Positions 8,946-16,642 of a stretch of 34,150 bases of DNA are shown here, one piece after another (within the stretch, counting starts at the first letter, position 1; each line of letters opens with the position of its first letter). Source of the stretch: Deltaproteobacteria bacterium. Its GTDB lineage: Bacteria > Desulfobacterota > Desulfobacteria > Desulfobacterales > Desulfobacteraceae. The translations under genes were made by a program, and so were the position numbers. The stretch covers positions 1 through 34,150 of the forward strand of contig JAQIBP010000169.1 in assembly GCA_027858995.1 (NCBI GenBank), in the 5' to 3' direction. Below the pieces are notes generated by a model. That model worked only from the letters and a program-made list of their open reading frames with translations, was not told the origin of the DNA and did not search any database.

Positions 8946-9053
8946 GTTCTGCTCCTTAGCAAAATAGAATCAAAGAGGGATAATTTCAAATTCCTGGTTG
9001 CAACTCTTCATAACCTTTATACTAAACCCATTTGGAAAATAAATAAAGATTAT

Positions 9054-9206
9054 TTACAGATTATGACTCAATATCTCAGCCGGGCTTTTCACTCCCTGAG
9101 GCCATGTGGTTAATGCTGGCGGCTCAGAATCAATTTTTATATCTGTATGTTTACCAGGAAGGATCATCTTGTTTAAAAATATTTCCAGCTGATTGATTTC
9201 TTTCAT
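9054..9206 (-). CDS. Possible 50-residue small protein
   Basis: This reading frame begins at the ATG at 9206 behind a strong ribosome-binding site (GAGGAGAG) and ends at a TAA at 9054-9056. The product begins MKEINQLEIFLNKMILPGKH and continues with a Pro-rich stretch (IDSEPPALTTWPQGVKSPAE). It is soluble and has no recognised motif. It lies 108 bases upstream of cyuA on the same strand and fills most of the 360-base gap between cyuA and the plus-strand accessory block. It may be a real small gene or a leader for cyuA. Confidence 0.4.
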   Translation of the reverse strand: MKEINQLEIFLNKMILPGKHTDIKIDSEPPALTTWPQGVKSPAEILSHNL

Positions 9207-9272
9207 TCTCTCCTCAAATATATTACTTATACGTCATAACATATAATAAATATACACATTGATTCTTGATTC

Positions 9273-9300
9273 TTGACATTACAATTAGTTTAATTATATC
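9273..9300 (+). promoter_or_regulatory. Candidate sigma-70 promoter driving the plus-strand accessory block
   Basis: TTGACA (9273-9278) and TATATC (9295-9300) are separated by 16 bases, about 90 bases before the preferred start of the first accessory gene. A start point near 9307 makes the ATG at 9306 unusable and supports translation from 9390. It could serve as the entry promoter for the cassette-like array, as a Pc promoter does in integrons. Confidence 0.45.
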
Positions 9301-9389
9301 GTTTTATGACTATCATAATAATCAAGAAGAATACTACAAGACATATAATAACTGTTATATTTCAATCAGTTCAGCCAAAAAAGGTTAAA

Positions 9390-10238
9390 ATGACACCAGA
9401 ATATCGAATAGATGCGGAACAAAGAATAACATCTTACTTGGCTGATAATGATGTTAACGGCATCAAAAATATGCAAGTCGAGCAAACCTTTGATGAACTT
9501 GGTACTGAAGTACATGTATGGAACGTAAGGACCAACGATGTTAATTGGTGGGTTGTCGAGGGAGAAGGTGTCCCTATGAATTTATACACCCAAAATGAGT
9601 TCTATTTCTCTGCTGATGAAGCTTACTCTTTTCATTTGGGGATAACCCAGAGGCTTCAATCTCGATACCATCAGGAATTTAGACATGTAATCGATGAGGT
9701 TCCGCTTGATATCGATAGGGTTAAATCGATTAGTCGTCGGCTTAACAATGCAGCACTTGAACTAAATGATGTATCGGGACCTGAGGATATTCAGTCAATT
9801 GGTTTGACTTGTAGAGAAAGCCTTATTGAATTAGCAGGAGTGTTAGCGCAAGATAATCCCGATTTGCTTAAAGAATACGACTTAAAAGCCGCTGATTTTA
9901 AGGGTGTTGCGAAAGCTGTGATTAATCTTTATGCAACAGGTAAAAATAACAGTAAGCTACGTAAGCGATGCAGAGCCTTGGTTGAGGCTGCTTGGGATCA
10001 TTCGTCTGAAATCATACATTCACCCAACAAAAACATTCCTGATGCAAAAATATGCTTACTTTTCACATGTTCCGCAGTATCGCTAATTCAGAATCTGTTC
10101 TTGAAGTACTTAGGTTTTGACAATGAGCCTAAATGTCCTGCGTGTAAAAGTATGGACTATGAGCTAATTAGCAATGATGACGATGAAAAAGTGGTTCTTA
10201 GCTGCAATGCTTGTGGTTACAAAGAAACTATGGCATGA
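9390..10238 (+). CDS. Unknown protein with C-terminal zinc ribbon; first cassette-like gene
   Basis: I prefer the ATG at 9390 (AAGG upstream; MTPEYRIDAEQRITSYLADN), giving 282 residues. The reading frame is open from an ATG at 9306, but those 28 residues precede or coincide with the likely transcription start. The N-terminal third is alpha/beta (TEVHVWNVRTNDVNWWVVEG). Residues about 120-245 are helical, with ESLIELAGVLAQ and a HEPN-reminiscent DHSSEIIHSPN. The C-terminus carries a zinc ribbon with two Cys pairs (CPACKS and CNACGY). I do not recognise a named family. Helical plus zinc-ribbon proteins of this sort occur among defence genes, so that is a hypothesis only. It is followed at once by an attC-like repeat and is the first gene of a plus-strand block opposite to the flanking operons. 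Confidence 0.65.
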   Translation: MTPEYRIDAEQRITSYLADNDVNGIKNMQVEQTFDELGTEVHVWNVRTNDVNWWVVEGEGVPMNLYTQNEFYFSADEAYSFHLGITQRLQSRYHQEFRHVIDEVPLDIDRVKSISRRLNNAALELNDVSGPEDIQSIGLTCRESLIELAGVLAQDNPDLLKEYDLKAADFKGVAKAVINLYATGKNNSKLRKRCRALVEAAWDHSSEIIHSPNKNIPDAKICLLFTCSAVSLIQNLFLKYLGFDNEPKCPACKSMDYELISNDDDEKVVLSCNACGYKETMA

Positions 10239-10241
10239 AAA

Positions 10242-10325
10242 ATATAACAAGGCAAATTAACTCGGACTGCAAAAAGCCGCGCCGCTTAGCTCTGCGTCTT
10301 TTTGCATCCAGTTATTTGGTTATGC
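10242..10325 (+). repeat. attC-like recombination site 1 (strongest)
   Basis: An 84-base imperfect inverted repeat. The outer boxes ATAAC (10244-10248) and GTTAT (10319-10323) pair. Inside, CAAAT (10253-10257) pairs with ATTTG (10314-10318), AACT (10259-10262) with AGTT (10310-10313), GGA (10264-10266) with TCC (10307-10309), and TGCAAAAAG (10268-10276) with CTTTTTGCA (10298-10306). That is 26 pairs. Single unpaired bases occur at 10258, 10263 and 10267, a four-base unpaired spacer at 10249-10252, and the terminal loop is 21 bases. Extrahelical bases on one strand, an unpaired spacer and a GTTATGC 3' box are the hallmarks of integron attC sites. The stop of the preceding gene lies 4 bases before it. 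Confidence 0.65.
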
Positions 10326-10342
10326 ATTAGCCGGAAAATTCT

Positions 10343-10858
10343 ATGAATAAAGATTACTATTTAAAACTAAGAAACAAATATTTCCCTAAAGAATTGAAAT
10401 TCATTTTAGTTTTGGAGTCTCCACCAGTATCAGGTAAATATTTTTACGATGAAACTGGGAAAACATCTGAACCACTATTTAATGAATTAATGAAAGCCCT
10501 AAACTATAAACCTATTGCTAAAAAGGATGGGTTGAAATTTTTTAGCGATCAAGGCTTCTTTCTGGTAGACGCAACCTATAAACCAATTAATAAATTAAAA
10601 GGGGTAGAGCGCAATAATACTATTTTATCAGATTTCGATAATTTAGTTGCTGATTTGGAGAACTCAACTCCTGAAAAGCAGTCAGGATTAATTTTGGTCA
10701 AAGCGAATATTTGCCGGTTGCTCGAAAATGAACTACAACAAAAAGGCTTTAATGTTTTGAATCAAGGAGCAGTAATTCCTTTCCCTTCAACTGGCCAACA
10801 AAAACGGTTTCAAACTGAATTTCAAAAGATACTGAACAAATATTACAAAAATGCATAA
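10343..10858 (+). CDS. 171-residue protein, possibly of the uracil-DNA glycosylase-like fold; second cassette-like gene
   Basis: This soluble protein starts at the ATG at 10343 just downstream of attC-like site 1. Its stop (TAA, 10856-10858) lies inside the GCATAAC box of the next repeat, a very common arrangement in integron cassettes. The N-terminal FILVLESPPVSGKYFYDE, the central GFFLVDATYKPIN and the C-terminal NQGAVIPFPSTGQQKRFQTE are spaced like segments of the UDG superfamily. No canonical catalytic motif can be assigned with confidence, so the fold is a weak guess and DNA repair is not claimed. AT-rich codon use resembles the other accessory genes. Confidence 0.65.
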   Translation: MNKDYYLKLRNKYFPKELKFILVLESPPVSGKYFYDETGKTSEPLFNELMKALNYKPIAKKDGLKFFSDQGFFLVDATYKPINKLKGVERNNTILSDFDNLVADLENSTPEKQSGLILVKANICRLLENELQQKGFNVLNQGAVIPFPSTGQQKRFQTEFQKILNKYYKNA

Positions 10859-10947
10859 CCCATCGTTGCATCGGACCGCAGGGAGCGGCTTTGCCGTCCC
10901 TGTACCCATAGCTTACGCTCGGCGGTCCCTGAACTTAACCGCTATAA
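10853..10947 (+). repeat. attC-like site 2, degenerate at its 3' box
   Basis: It begins with GCATAAC (10853-10859), overlapping the stop codon of the preceding gene. GGACCGC (10873-10879) pairs perfectly with GCGGTCC (10922-10928). Outside that, GTT and CA pair with AAC and TG, with one extrahelical G (10868). An inner hairpin CAGGGA-CGGC / GCCG-TCCCTG (10879-10902) forms the variable end. The expected 3' box GTTATGC is missing; TTAACCGCTATAA stands in its place. The site therefore looks decayed or atypical. Confidence 0.42.
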
Positions 10948-10977
10948 ATATACCATACAATAAACCATATAAATGTA

Positions 10978-11006
10978 TTGACAATGTTTAAGTATAGCAT
11001 TATTCT
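10978..11006 (+). promoter_or_regulatory. Candidate promoter of brnT-brnA
   Basis: TTGACA (10978-10983), a 17-base spacer and TATTCT (11001-11006). The start point would fall close to 11013, the A of the proposed brnT ATG, so the transcript might be leaderless or nearly so. BrnTA modules normally have their own autoregulated promoter, which fits. Confidence 0.45.
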
Positions 11007-11012
11007 TTTTCT

Positions 11013-11302
11013 ATGGAAACCAAAGCTGATTTTGAATTGGATGAGATTAAAGAAGCAATAATCAAAAGAAACACGGTGTGTCATTTGCTCTTGTTCAATT
11101 AGCTTTTTTAGACCACAGTCGTCTAATTTTAGAAGATTTGGAACATAGCATTGATGAAGAAAGATACTATTGTTTGGGAAGAGTTTCTGGCGGTATCTTG
11201 ACTGTAAGGTTTACATACCGCTCAAACAAAATCAGAATTTTCGGTGCTGGATACTGGAGGAAAGGAAAAAAAATCTATGAAAAAGAAAATAAACGACACT
11301 GA
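11013..11302 (+). pseudogene. brnT: BrnT-family ribonuclease toxin, frameshifted
   Basis: The frame open from the ATG at 11013 encodes METKADFELDEIKEAIIKR, matching the start of BrnT toxins. It then runs into a stop at 11101. From 11078 the next frame continues the toxin: SFALVQLAFLDHSRLILEDL, EERYYCLGRVSGGILTVRFT and IRIFGAGYWRKGKKIYEKEN. Adding one A to the A run at 11069-11071 restores KRKHGVSF, the conserved junction including the His, and gives a normal length of about 96 residues. BrnT is an RNase neutralised by BrnA. As written the toxin is broken; a GTG at 11078 would make a 74-residue form lacking the first strand. A sequencing error is possible. Confidence 0.75.
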
Positions 11303-11507
11303 TGAACCTATGGGTGCAGTCAAAGTTGTTCCTGATTTTCTGCCATCTCCTGAAGAACTGGCATTAAAAGACGAAACCATAAAAATTACGATTGTGTTAA
11401 GTAAGGCTAGTGTTGATTTCTTCAAAAATGAAGCCCAAAAGTACAATACACAATATCAAAAAATGATTCGTCGTCTTTTGGATGAGTATGCAACCCATCA
11501 GGCATAA
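11277..11507 (+). CDS. brnA: BrnA-family antitoxin
   Basis: The ATG at 11277 gives 76 residues (MKKKINDTDEPMGAVKVVPD...), overlapping the brnT end by 26 bases as is usual for this module. The N-terminal part with PDFLPSPEELALKDE is the toxin-binding region. The C-terminal IKITIVLSKASVDFFKNEAQ and QKMIRRLLDEYATHQ form a ribbon-helix-helix DNA-binding domain. A frame open from 11244 adds 11 residues inside brnT and is less likely. BrnA binds BrnT and represses the operon. This gene is intact even though the toxin frame is broken, so an orphan antitoxin is possible. Confidence 0.85.
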   Translation: MKKKINDTDEPMGAVKVVPDFLPSPEELALKDETIKITIVLSKASVDFFKNEAQKYNTQYQKMIRRLLDEYATHQA

Positions 11508-11520
11508 ACTATAATCAATT

Positions 11521-11642
11521 TATAACCAGTCAGTCCAGCGGGTAGCCGGGACTGAACTGCTTTGAAAAATTGTTAAAAATTAAAATTTTATATTGTTAAT
11601 AAAATCAGTGAGGCCCGGCTGCCAATGACCTCAACCGTTAAC
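11521..11642 (+). repeat. attC-like inverted repeat 3 (long form)
   Basis: The arms at 11521-11550 and 11613-11642 are inverted and similar. TAAC (11523-11526) pairs with GTTA (11637-11640) at the outside, and AGCCGGG (11544-11550) with CCCGGCT (11614-11620) inside, with interrupted matches between. The centre is about 60 AT-rich bases. The length of about 120 bases is in the upper range of attC sites. It lies between brnA and the cupin gene, whose start is 15 bases further on. Pairing is weaker than in site 1. Confidence 0.4.
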
Positions 11643-11656
11643 AAAAGGAACAATGT

Positions 11657-12160
11657 ATGCCTCTGATACATAAACTGTCTGAAATAGAATTCAAAAAGAA
11701 TAAATCTCCAATTTCTGATTTTTCTTGGGAAGCAAGTTTGCCATTAGAAGAAATATCCAAATCAAAATATTTGCATTTTGATATAAAGTCATTATTTCCT
11801 GGTAAGTTTTCTTATCCATACCACTTTCATCGAAATGCTGAAGAACTTTTTGTGATTTTAGAAGGAGAAGGCACTTTGAGGTCTCCACAAGGTTATCAAA
11901 CAATTTCAAAAGGTGACATTATTTTCTTTGAGGAAGGAGCTTCTGGGACACATCAACTTTACAATCATAGTGATAGTAATTTAGTCTATATTGACTTACG
12001 CACCAAAGCTAATATTGATGTGTGTGAATATCCTGATTCAGAAAAAATTAATATTCTACCAGCAATGGACATTTTTAAAGAAGAATCAAAGGTTTCCTAT
12101 TATACTGGTGAAGAAGCTGTTAAAAATAAGTGGCCCAAAAAGCTTTTAAGAAAGGAATAA
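11657..12160 (+). CDS. Cupin-domain protein; last cassette-like gene
   Basis: A 167-residue single-domain cupin starting at the ATG at 11657 behind AAAAGGAAC. Motif 1 is PYHFHRNAEELFVILEGEG (His56, His58 and Glu62/63 as metal ligands). Motif 2 is GDIIFFEEGASGTHQLYNHS (His99 as the fourth ligand). The metal site is therefore complete. Cupins of this form bind small molecules or sugars, or act as isomerases or dioxygenases; the substrate cannot be told. The gene follows attC-like repeat 3, is followed by repeat 4, and points opposite to the metabolic operon downstream. Confidence 0.75.
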   Translation: MPLIHKLSEIEFKKNKSPISDFSWEASLPLEEISKSKYLHFDIKSLFPGKFSYPYHFHRNAEELFVILEGEGTLRSPQGYQTISKGDIIFFEEGASGTHQLYNHSDSNLVYIDLRTKANIDVCEYPDSEKINILPAMDIFKEESKVSYYTGEEAVKNKWPKKLLRKE

Positions 12161-12161
12161 T

Positions 12162-12227
12162 TTGTTAACAAATCGCTTGAGGTGATCGAGGGCTACTGAG
12201 CGGCTCTCGAAGGTTCTGACTTTAACA
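12162..12227 (+). repeat. attC-like inverted repeat 4 (weak)
   Basis: TTAACAAATC with TCGAG (12186-12190) on the left faces CTCGA (12206-12210) with GACTTTAACA on the right. The arms are interrupted and only about a dozen pairs are convincing. Its placement just after the cupin stop is what makes it notable; taken alone it would not be called. Confidence 0.3.
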
Positions 12228-12242
12228 AAAATTTTAATCAAG

Positions 12243-12276
12243 CTGAGGTGTCGGCATAAAACTCCCGACACCTCAG
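12243..12276 (-). terminator. Strong hairpin, probable terminator of the sucCD-frd-fum operon
   Basis: A perfect 12-bp stem, CTGAGGTGTCGG (12243-12254) against CCGACACCTCAG (12265-12276), with a 10-base loop. It lies 22 bases beyond the fumarase stop. Reading the minus strand, the stem is followed by a short AT-rich run ending in TTTTT. It could serve both the minus-strand operon and the plus-strand cupin unit. Confidence 0.65.
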
Positions 12277-12298
12277 TTTGGCATTCCAGGTGTCTATA

Positions 12299-13906
12299 TT
12301 AAAGATCAGCGTAAAAATCATTACTCTTGTCATCAATAATGATAAAGGCAGGAAAATTTTCCACAGTGATCATATAAACAGCTTCCATTCCAAGCTCTTC
12401 ATATTCCATAATCTCAACTTTTTTGATAAAGTCCTTTCCAAGCCTGGCAGCAGGCCCGCCCGGTGATCCAAGGTAAAATCCGCCGTATTCTTTGCACGAT
12501 CTGGTAACCTGGCTGGTTCTGTTTCCCTTGGCAAGCATGATCATGGAAGCTCCCTCTTTCTGGAAAACAGGAACATAAGGGTCCATTCTTCCGGCAGTGG
12601 TGGGGCCAAATGATCCGGAAGCTTCACCTTCCGGGGTTTTTGCAGGTCCTGCATAGTAGATAATATGATCTTTTAAATATTGGGGCAGACCAATACCCGC
12701 TTCAAATCTTTCCATGAATTTTGCATGGGCAATATCTCTTCCCACAATAATTTTACCGTTCAGTGACAGTCTTGTGGCAACAGGATATTTGGACAGCTCA
12801 GCCCTGATCTCATCCATGGGTCTGTTTAGATCAATCTGGACAGCCTCTTTTATTTCAGGTTCTTGCTTGGGAAGATAAGAGCCTGGATTCTCTTCCAACT
12901 GTTCTAAGAATATACCATTTTTTGTGATTTTCCCCAGGATTTGACGGTCGGCAGAGCATGAGACCCCAAGGCCAATAGGGCATGAGGCTCCATGCCTTGG
13001 AAGGCGTATGATTCTAATATCCAGTGCAAAATGTTTACCACCGAACTGGGCGCCAAGGCCGAGTTCCTGGGATAGAACCAGAACTTTTTCTTCAAGATCT
13101 TTATCCCTGAATGCATGACCTGTTTCACTGCCCTGGTCGGGCAGAGAATCCAGGTATCTTACCGAGGCCAGTTTTACAGTTTTTAAATTGAGTTCTGCCG
13201 AGGTTCCGCCGACAACAAAAGCAATATGATATGGAGGACAGGCCGCTGTACCAAGATCTTTCATTTTTTCCATCATAAAATCCAACAGGGTCTCTTCAGA
13301 GTTCAATACTGCTTTAGTCATCTGGAAAAGCGAAGTTTTATTGGCTGAACCACCACCTTTGGCCATGAATATGAACTTGTACTCTTCGCCTTGAACAGCG
13401 GTAATATCAATTTGTGCCGGCAGATTGGTTCTGCTGTTTTTCTCTTTATACATTGTAAAAGGCGTATTTTGAGAATATCTTAAATAGTTTTGAGTATATG
13501 CCTCAAAAGTTCCTTTTGATAACTCTTCCTCATCATCTGACCATGTCCAGACCTTCTGGCCTTTTTTAGCCATAATAATAGCAGTCCCGGTATCCTGGCA
13601 CATGGGATAAACTCTATCGGAAGCAATAACAGCATTTTTCAAAAGCTCCAGAGACACATAGCGGTCATTATCAGAGCTTTCCGGATCATCAATAATTATT
13701 CTTAATTTTTTTAGGTGTTCTGACCTGTAAAGATGTGCAACATCTTTAAATGCCTGGTTCGCAAGCAGGGTCAGACCCTGGGGTTCTATCATAAGAACAT
13801 CCTGGCCCTCAAATTCTCTTACCCTGACATGTTCTTTGGTCAGTCTGCGGTATTCTGTCTTGTCCTCTCCTAATGGAAACATTGTCTCAAACTTAAAGTC
13901 ACTCAT
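12299..13906 (-). CDS. fumA: Class I (4Fe-4S) fumarate hydratase, fused alpha and beta domains
   Basis: A 535-residue enzyme interconverting fumarate and malate. The N-terminal catalytic domain contains PMCQDTGTA (Cys103), [11 protein letters not shown] (Cys223) and [17 protein letters not shown] (Cys309, Cys317). Cys103, Cys223 and Cys317 match the spacing of the cluster ligands in E. coli-type FumA. The beta domain begins near residue 350 and contains [32 protein letters not shown] and [12 protein letters not shown]. Length is normal for the fused form, whereas many anaerobes have split subunits. It is the last gene of sucC-sucD-frdC-frdA-frdB-fumA, 19 bases after frdB, so fumarate is made and hydrated by products of one transcript. 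Confidence 0.93.
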   Translation of the reverse strand: MSDFKFETMFPLGEDKTEYRRLTKEHVRVREFEGQDVLMIEPQGLTLLANQAFKDVAHLYRSEHLKKLRIIIDDPESSDNDRYVSLELLKNAVIASDRVYPMCQDTGTAIIMAKKGQKVWTWSDDEEELSKGTFEAYTQNYLRYSQNTPFTMYKEKNSRTNLPAQIDITAVQGEEYKFIFMAKGGGSANKTSLFQMTKAVLNSEETLLDFMMEKMKDLGTAACPPYHIAFVVGGTSAELNLKTVKLASVRYLDSLPDQGSETGHAFRDKDLEEKVLVLSQELGLGAQFGGKHFALDIRIIRLPRHGASCPIGLGVSCSADRQILGKITKNGIFLEQLEENPGSYLPKQEPEIKEAVQIDLNRPMDEIRAELSKYPVATRLSLNGKIIVGRDIAHAKFMERFEAGIGLPQYLKDHIIYYAGPAKTPEGEASGSFGPTTAGRMDPYVPVFQKEGASMIMLAKGNRTSQVTRSCKEYGGFYLGSPGGPAARLGKDFIKKVEIMEYEELGMEAVYMITVENFPAFIIIDDKSNDFYADL

Positions 13907-13925
13907 TGTCCTGCCTTTTCAATTA

Positions 13926-14660
13926 TTAATTAACCATCACCATTTTTCTTCTTAAATATGCAATCTGTGTCTGGTGGGGGAGATCTTTGGGGCAATAATC
14001 TTCACATCCAAGAAGAGTCATGCAGCCAAACACACCATCATCATCTCCCATGATTTCGTAGAACTCTTCATTGGTTCTTTTATCCCGGGGATCCATGGCA
14101 AATCTTGCAAGGCGCATAAAGCCAACAGCAGAGAGAAAATCAGGCCGCATTCGTTTTGTGGCACAGGCAGATACGCAGCATCCACACTCCACACATCGTT
14201 CAAGTTCATATATCTCATCTGCAACATCTGGGTCCATTTTCTCTTCAAGCTGTTCAAAATTAACATGATCTGCATATTTATCATGGATCCAGGATTCCAC
14301 TCTTTCAGACATGGCACGCATGAATTTGCCTGTATTAACAGAAAGATCCCCGATGAGCTCAAATCCAGGCAGAGGCAGAAGTTTGATCTCTCCTTTTTCA
14401 AAACTGGAGGTAAGGGTTCTGCATGCAAGGTCTGGCTGCCCATTGATCACCATGGCACAAGAACCGCATATACCTGCCCTGCAGACAAAGTCAAACTGGA
14501 GGGAGGGGTCCTGATGTTCACGGATATCATTCAATGCTATAAAAATTGTCATCCCAGGAGCTTCTGTAATCTCATAGGTTTCCATACGAGGTTTATCACC
14601 CGGTTTTTGGGGGTTATATCTGAATATTTGAAATTTTAAAATTCTCTCTTGATCACTCAT
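13926..14660 (-). CDS. frdB: Fumarate reductase / succinate dehydrogenase iron-sulfur subunit (Wolinella-type)
   Basis: A 244-residue electron-transfer subunit. The 2Fe-2S ligands lie in FVCRAGICGSCAM and the later Cys of DLACRTL. The 4Fe-4S and 3Fe-4S ligands are in CVECGCCVSACA and GCMTLLGCEDYCPKDLP. It connects the FAD of FrdA with the haems of FrdC at the cytoplasmic face of the membrane. Its ATG overlaps the frdA stop by one base (TAATG), showing tight coupling. Sequence type and the single dihaem anchor nearby place it with epsilon/deltaproteobacterial QFR rather than with the second complex further along. Confidence 0.92.
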   Translation of the reverse strand: MSDQERILKFQIFRYNPQKPGDKPRMETYEITEAPGMTIFIALNDIREHQDPSLQFDFVCRAGICGSCAMVINGQPDLACRTLTSSFEKGEIKLLPLPGFELIGDLSVNTGKFMRAMSERVESWIHDKYADHVNFEQLEEKMDPDVADEIYELERCVECGCCVSACATKRMRPDFLSAVGFMRLARFAMDPRDKRTNEEFYEIMGDDDGVFGCMTLLGCEDYCPKDLPHQTQIAYLRRKMVMVN

Positions 14661-16630
14661 TATTTGTACCCCTTGCCGATACGCTCATTTTTACCTTTGA
14701 ATTTGTCTGGAATTGTGATTGGATTTAAAAGCTCCTGGAGTTCAAACCTGTCAGCTCCCGGATTTGCTTTTTTAATCTCTTCTATTTCTTTCTCCCGTTT
14801 TGCCGTATCAGGATGATGGAGAGTATTGTCCACACCATAGCCCCTTGATGCAGGGGGCATCTCCATTGTCATAATATCCAGGTTTTCGTATGTGACTTCC
14901 GGAAGGTCTGCATCTTTATCCTGCCAGGTTGTCAAAGTTCTTTTTAACCACTCTTTGTCATTTCTTTCAGGAAAATCTTCCCTTGAATGGGCACCGCGGC
15001 TTTCTGTCCGAAGCATGGCACCATAGGCAACACACTGAGCTAATTTGATCATCTTGGGCACTCTGATGGCTTCCACAAGTTCAGGATTGGAAGAGCTGAT
15101 TTTGTTTCGCAGGGCAATTTTCTTTGCACGCTGGTTTAACACTTTTAACTCTTCAACAGCTTGTTCAAGATCTTTGCCGTTTCTGAAAATACCAACCTTG
15201 TCCATCATGATCTTCTGCATTTCAGCTTTTAATTCAAATGGATTTTCACCATAACCCCTGAGAAGAAGATCAGTTATGTTCTTCTCTTCTTTTTTCATAA
15301 AGCTTTCAACGGTGGAAGAGCTTATATTTAATGAATTTTCTGTGCAGTAATCTGCCACATATTCACCTACAATCATTCCAGCCACAACAGTTTCAGCAAC
15401 AGAGTTGCCGCCAAGACGGTTAAAGCCGTGCATATCCCAGCAGGCAGCTTCTCCAGCAGAAAAAAGTCCTTTAAGTGTCGGGCTTTCACCGGTGGCTTTT
15501 GTTCTTATTCCACCCATGGAATAATGCTGGGTGGGTCTTACCGGAATTAACTCTTTAGAAGGATCAATACCAAGGAAATATTCACATATCTCTTTGACTT
15601 CCCTTAAATTCTTGTCAATATGTTTACGTCCAAGCAACCTGATATCAAGCCAGAGGTGATCACCATAACGAGATGGTACTCCTTTGCCTTTTCTCATATG
15701 CTCGGTCATTCTCCTGGAGACAACATCTCTTGATGCCAGCTCTTTTTTATCTGGCTCATAATCAGGCATAAATCTGTATCCATCCTTGTCAAGAAGAAGA
15801 CCTCCGTCCCCACGGCATCCTTCTGTGGTGAGAATACCAACCGGTACAATTGCTGTGGGATGGAACTGGACAGCTTCCATATTCCCAAGAGCTGCAATCC
15901 CTGTCTCAAGAGCTATGGCAGTTCCCATGCCTTCGGAAATTACAGCATTGGTTGAAATGGAATAGAGCCTGCCATAACCTCCTGTGGCAATGGTTGTAGC
16001 TTTTGCTACATAGGCAATGAGTTCGCCTGTTATAAGGTCTCGGACAACGGCACCATAACAAACTCCATCTTCATGGATCAGGGCGATGGCCTCTTTTCTT
16101 TCATGAACCGGAATACCCATTTGAATAGCTTTGTTATCCATGGTATAGAGCATTGTATGGCCTGCTCCGTCAGATGTATAACAGGTCCTCCATTTCTTTG
16201 TACCGCCAAAGTCCCGGGCTGTAATAAAACCATGGGCCTCATCTTTTTCAGTAATAGTGACTTTTTCACCATTGATAACAACTTCTCTGTCACCGCGCCT
16301 GACCCTTGACCAGGGTACTCCCCAGGCAGATAACTGACGTATTGCTTTGGGAGCAGTGTTCACAAACATCCTTGCAACATCCTGATCACACCCCCAGCCG
16401 CTTCCCTTTACTGTATCTGCAAAATGGATCTCTTCATCATCTCCGTCACCTTTAATGGTTGCCCCGAGACTTGCCTGCATACCGCCCTGGGCAGCAGCGG
16501 AGTGGGATCTTTTAGCAGGAACCAGAGATAGAACAATGGTGTCAAAGCCTCTCTGCATGGAGGCAATTGCAACTCTGAGTCCTGCCAGCCCACTGCCAAT
16601 TACAAGTGAATCTGTATATATGATTTTCAT
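14660..16630 (-). CDS. frdA: Fumarate reductase / succinate dehydrogenase flavoprotein subunit (Wolinella-type)
   Basis: A 656-residue flavoprotein. The N-terminal dinucleotide motif [14 protein letters not shown] is followed by the covalent-FAD region [16 protein letters not shown], whose His is the expected flavin attachment point. [20 protein letters not shown] and [15 protein letters not shown] carry the substrate-binding and proton-transfer residues, and [18 protein letters not shown] the C-terminal FAD-binding part. It catalyses succinate/fumarate interconversion; the sequence does not fix the direction. Reverse operation by related complexes is known in anaerobes that oxidise succinate. 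It lies 12 bases after frdC. Confidence 0.92.
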   Translation of the reverse strand: MKIIYTDSLVIGSGLAGLRVAIASMQRGFDTIVLSLVPAKRSHSAAAQGGMQASLGATIKGDGDDEEIHFADTVKGSGWGCDQDVARMFVNTAPKAIRQLSAWGVPWSRVRRGDREVVINGEKVTITEKDEAHGFITARDFGGTKKWRTCYTSDGAGHTMLYTMDNKAIQMGIPVHERKEAIALIHEDGVCYGAVVRDLITGELIAYVAKATTIATGGYGRLYSISTNAVISEGMGTAIALETGIAALGNMEAVQFHPTAIVPVGILTTEGCRGDGGLLLDKDGYRFMPDYEPDKKELASRDVVSRRMTEHMRKGKGVPSRYGDHLWLDIRLLGRKHIDKNLREVKEICEYFLGIDPSKELIPVRPTQHYSMGGIRTKATGESPTLKGLFSAGEAACWDMHGFNRLGGNSVAETVVAGMIVGEYVADYCTENSLNISSSTVESFMKKEEKNITDLLLRGYGENPFELKAEMQKIMMDKVGIFRNGKDLEQAVEELKVLNQRAKKIALRNKISSSNPELVEAIRVPKMIKLAQCVAYGAMLRTESRGAHSREDFPERNDKEWLKRTLTTWQDKDADLPEVTYENLDIMTMEMPPASRGYGVDNTLHHPDTAKREKEIEEIKKANPGADRFELQELLNPITIPDKFKGKNERIGKGYK

Positions 16631-16642
16631 TTAGATGTCCTC

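Noticed and set aside
9306-9389. 28-residue N-terminal extension of the zinc-ribbon protein
   Set aside because: The candidate promoter ends at 9300, so the upstream ATG would lie at or before the transcript start; the ATG at 9390 has an AAGG site.
12243-12276. Perfect 12-bp hairpin as a fifth attC site
   Set aside because: A perfect stem without extrahelical bases and without AAC/GTT boxes fits a terminator better.
13974-14639. Plus-strand open frame of 221 codons opposite frdB
   Set aside because: Antisense shadow of an unmistakable iron-sulfur subunit; no family features of its own.
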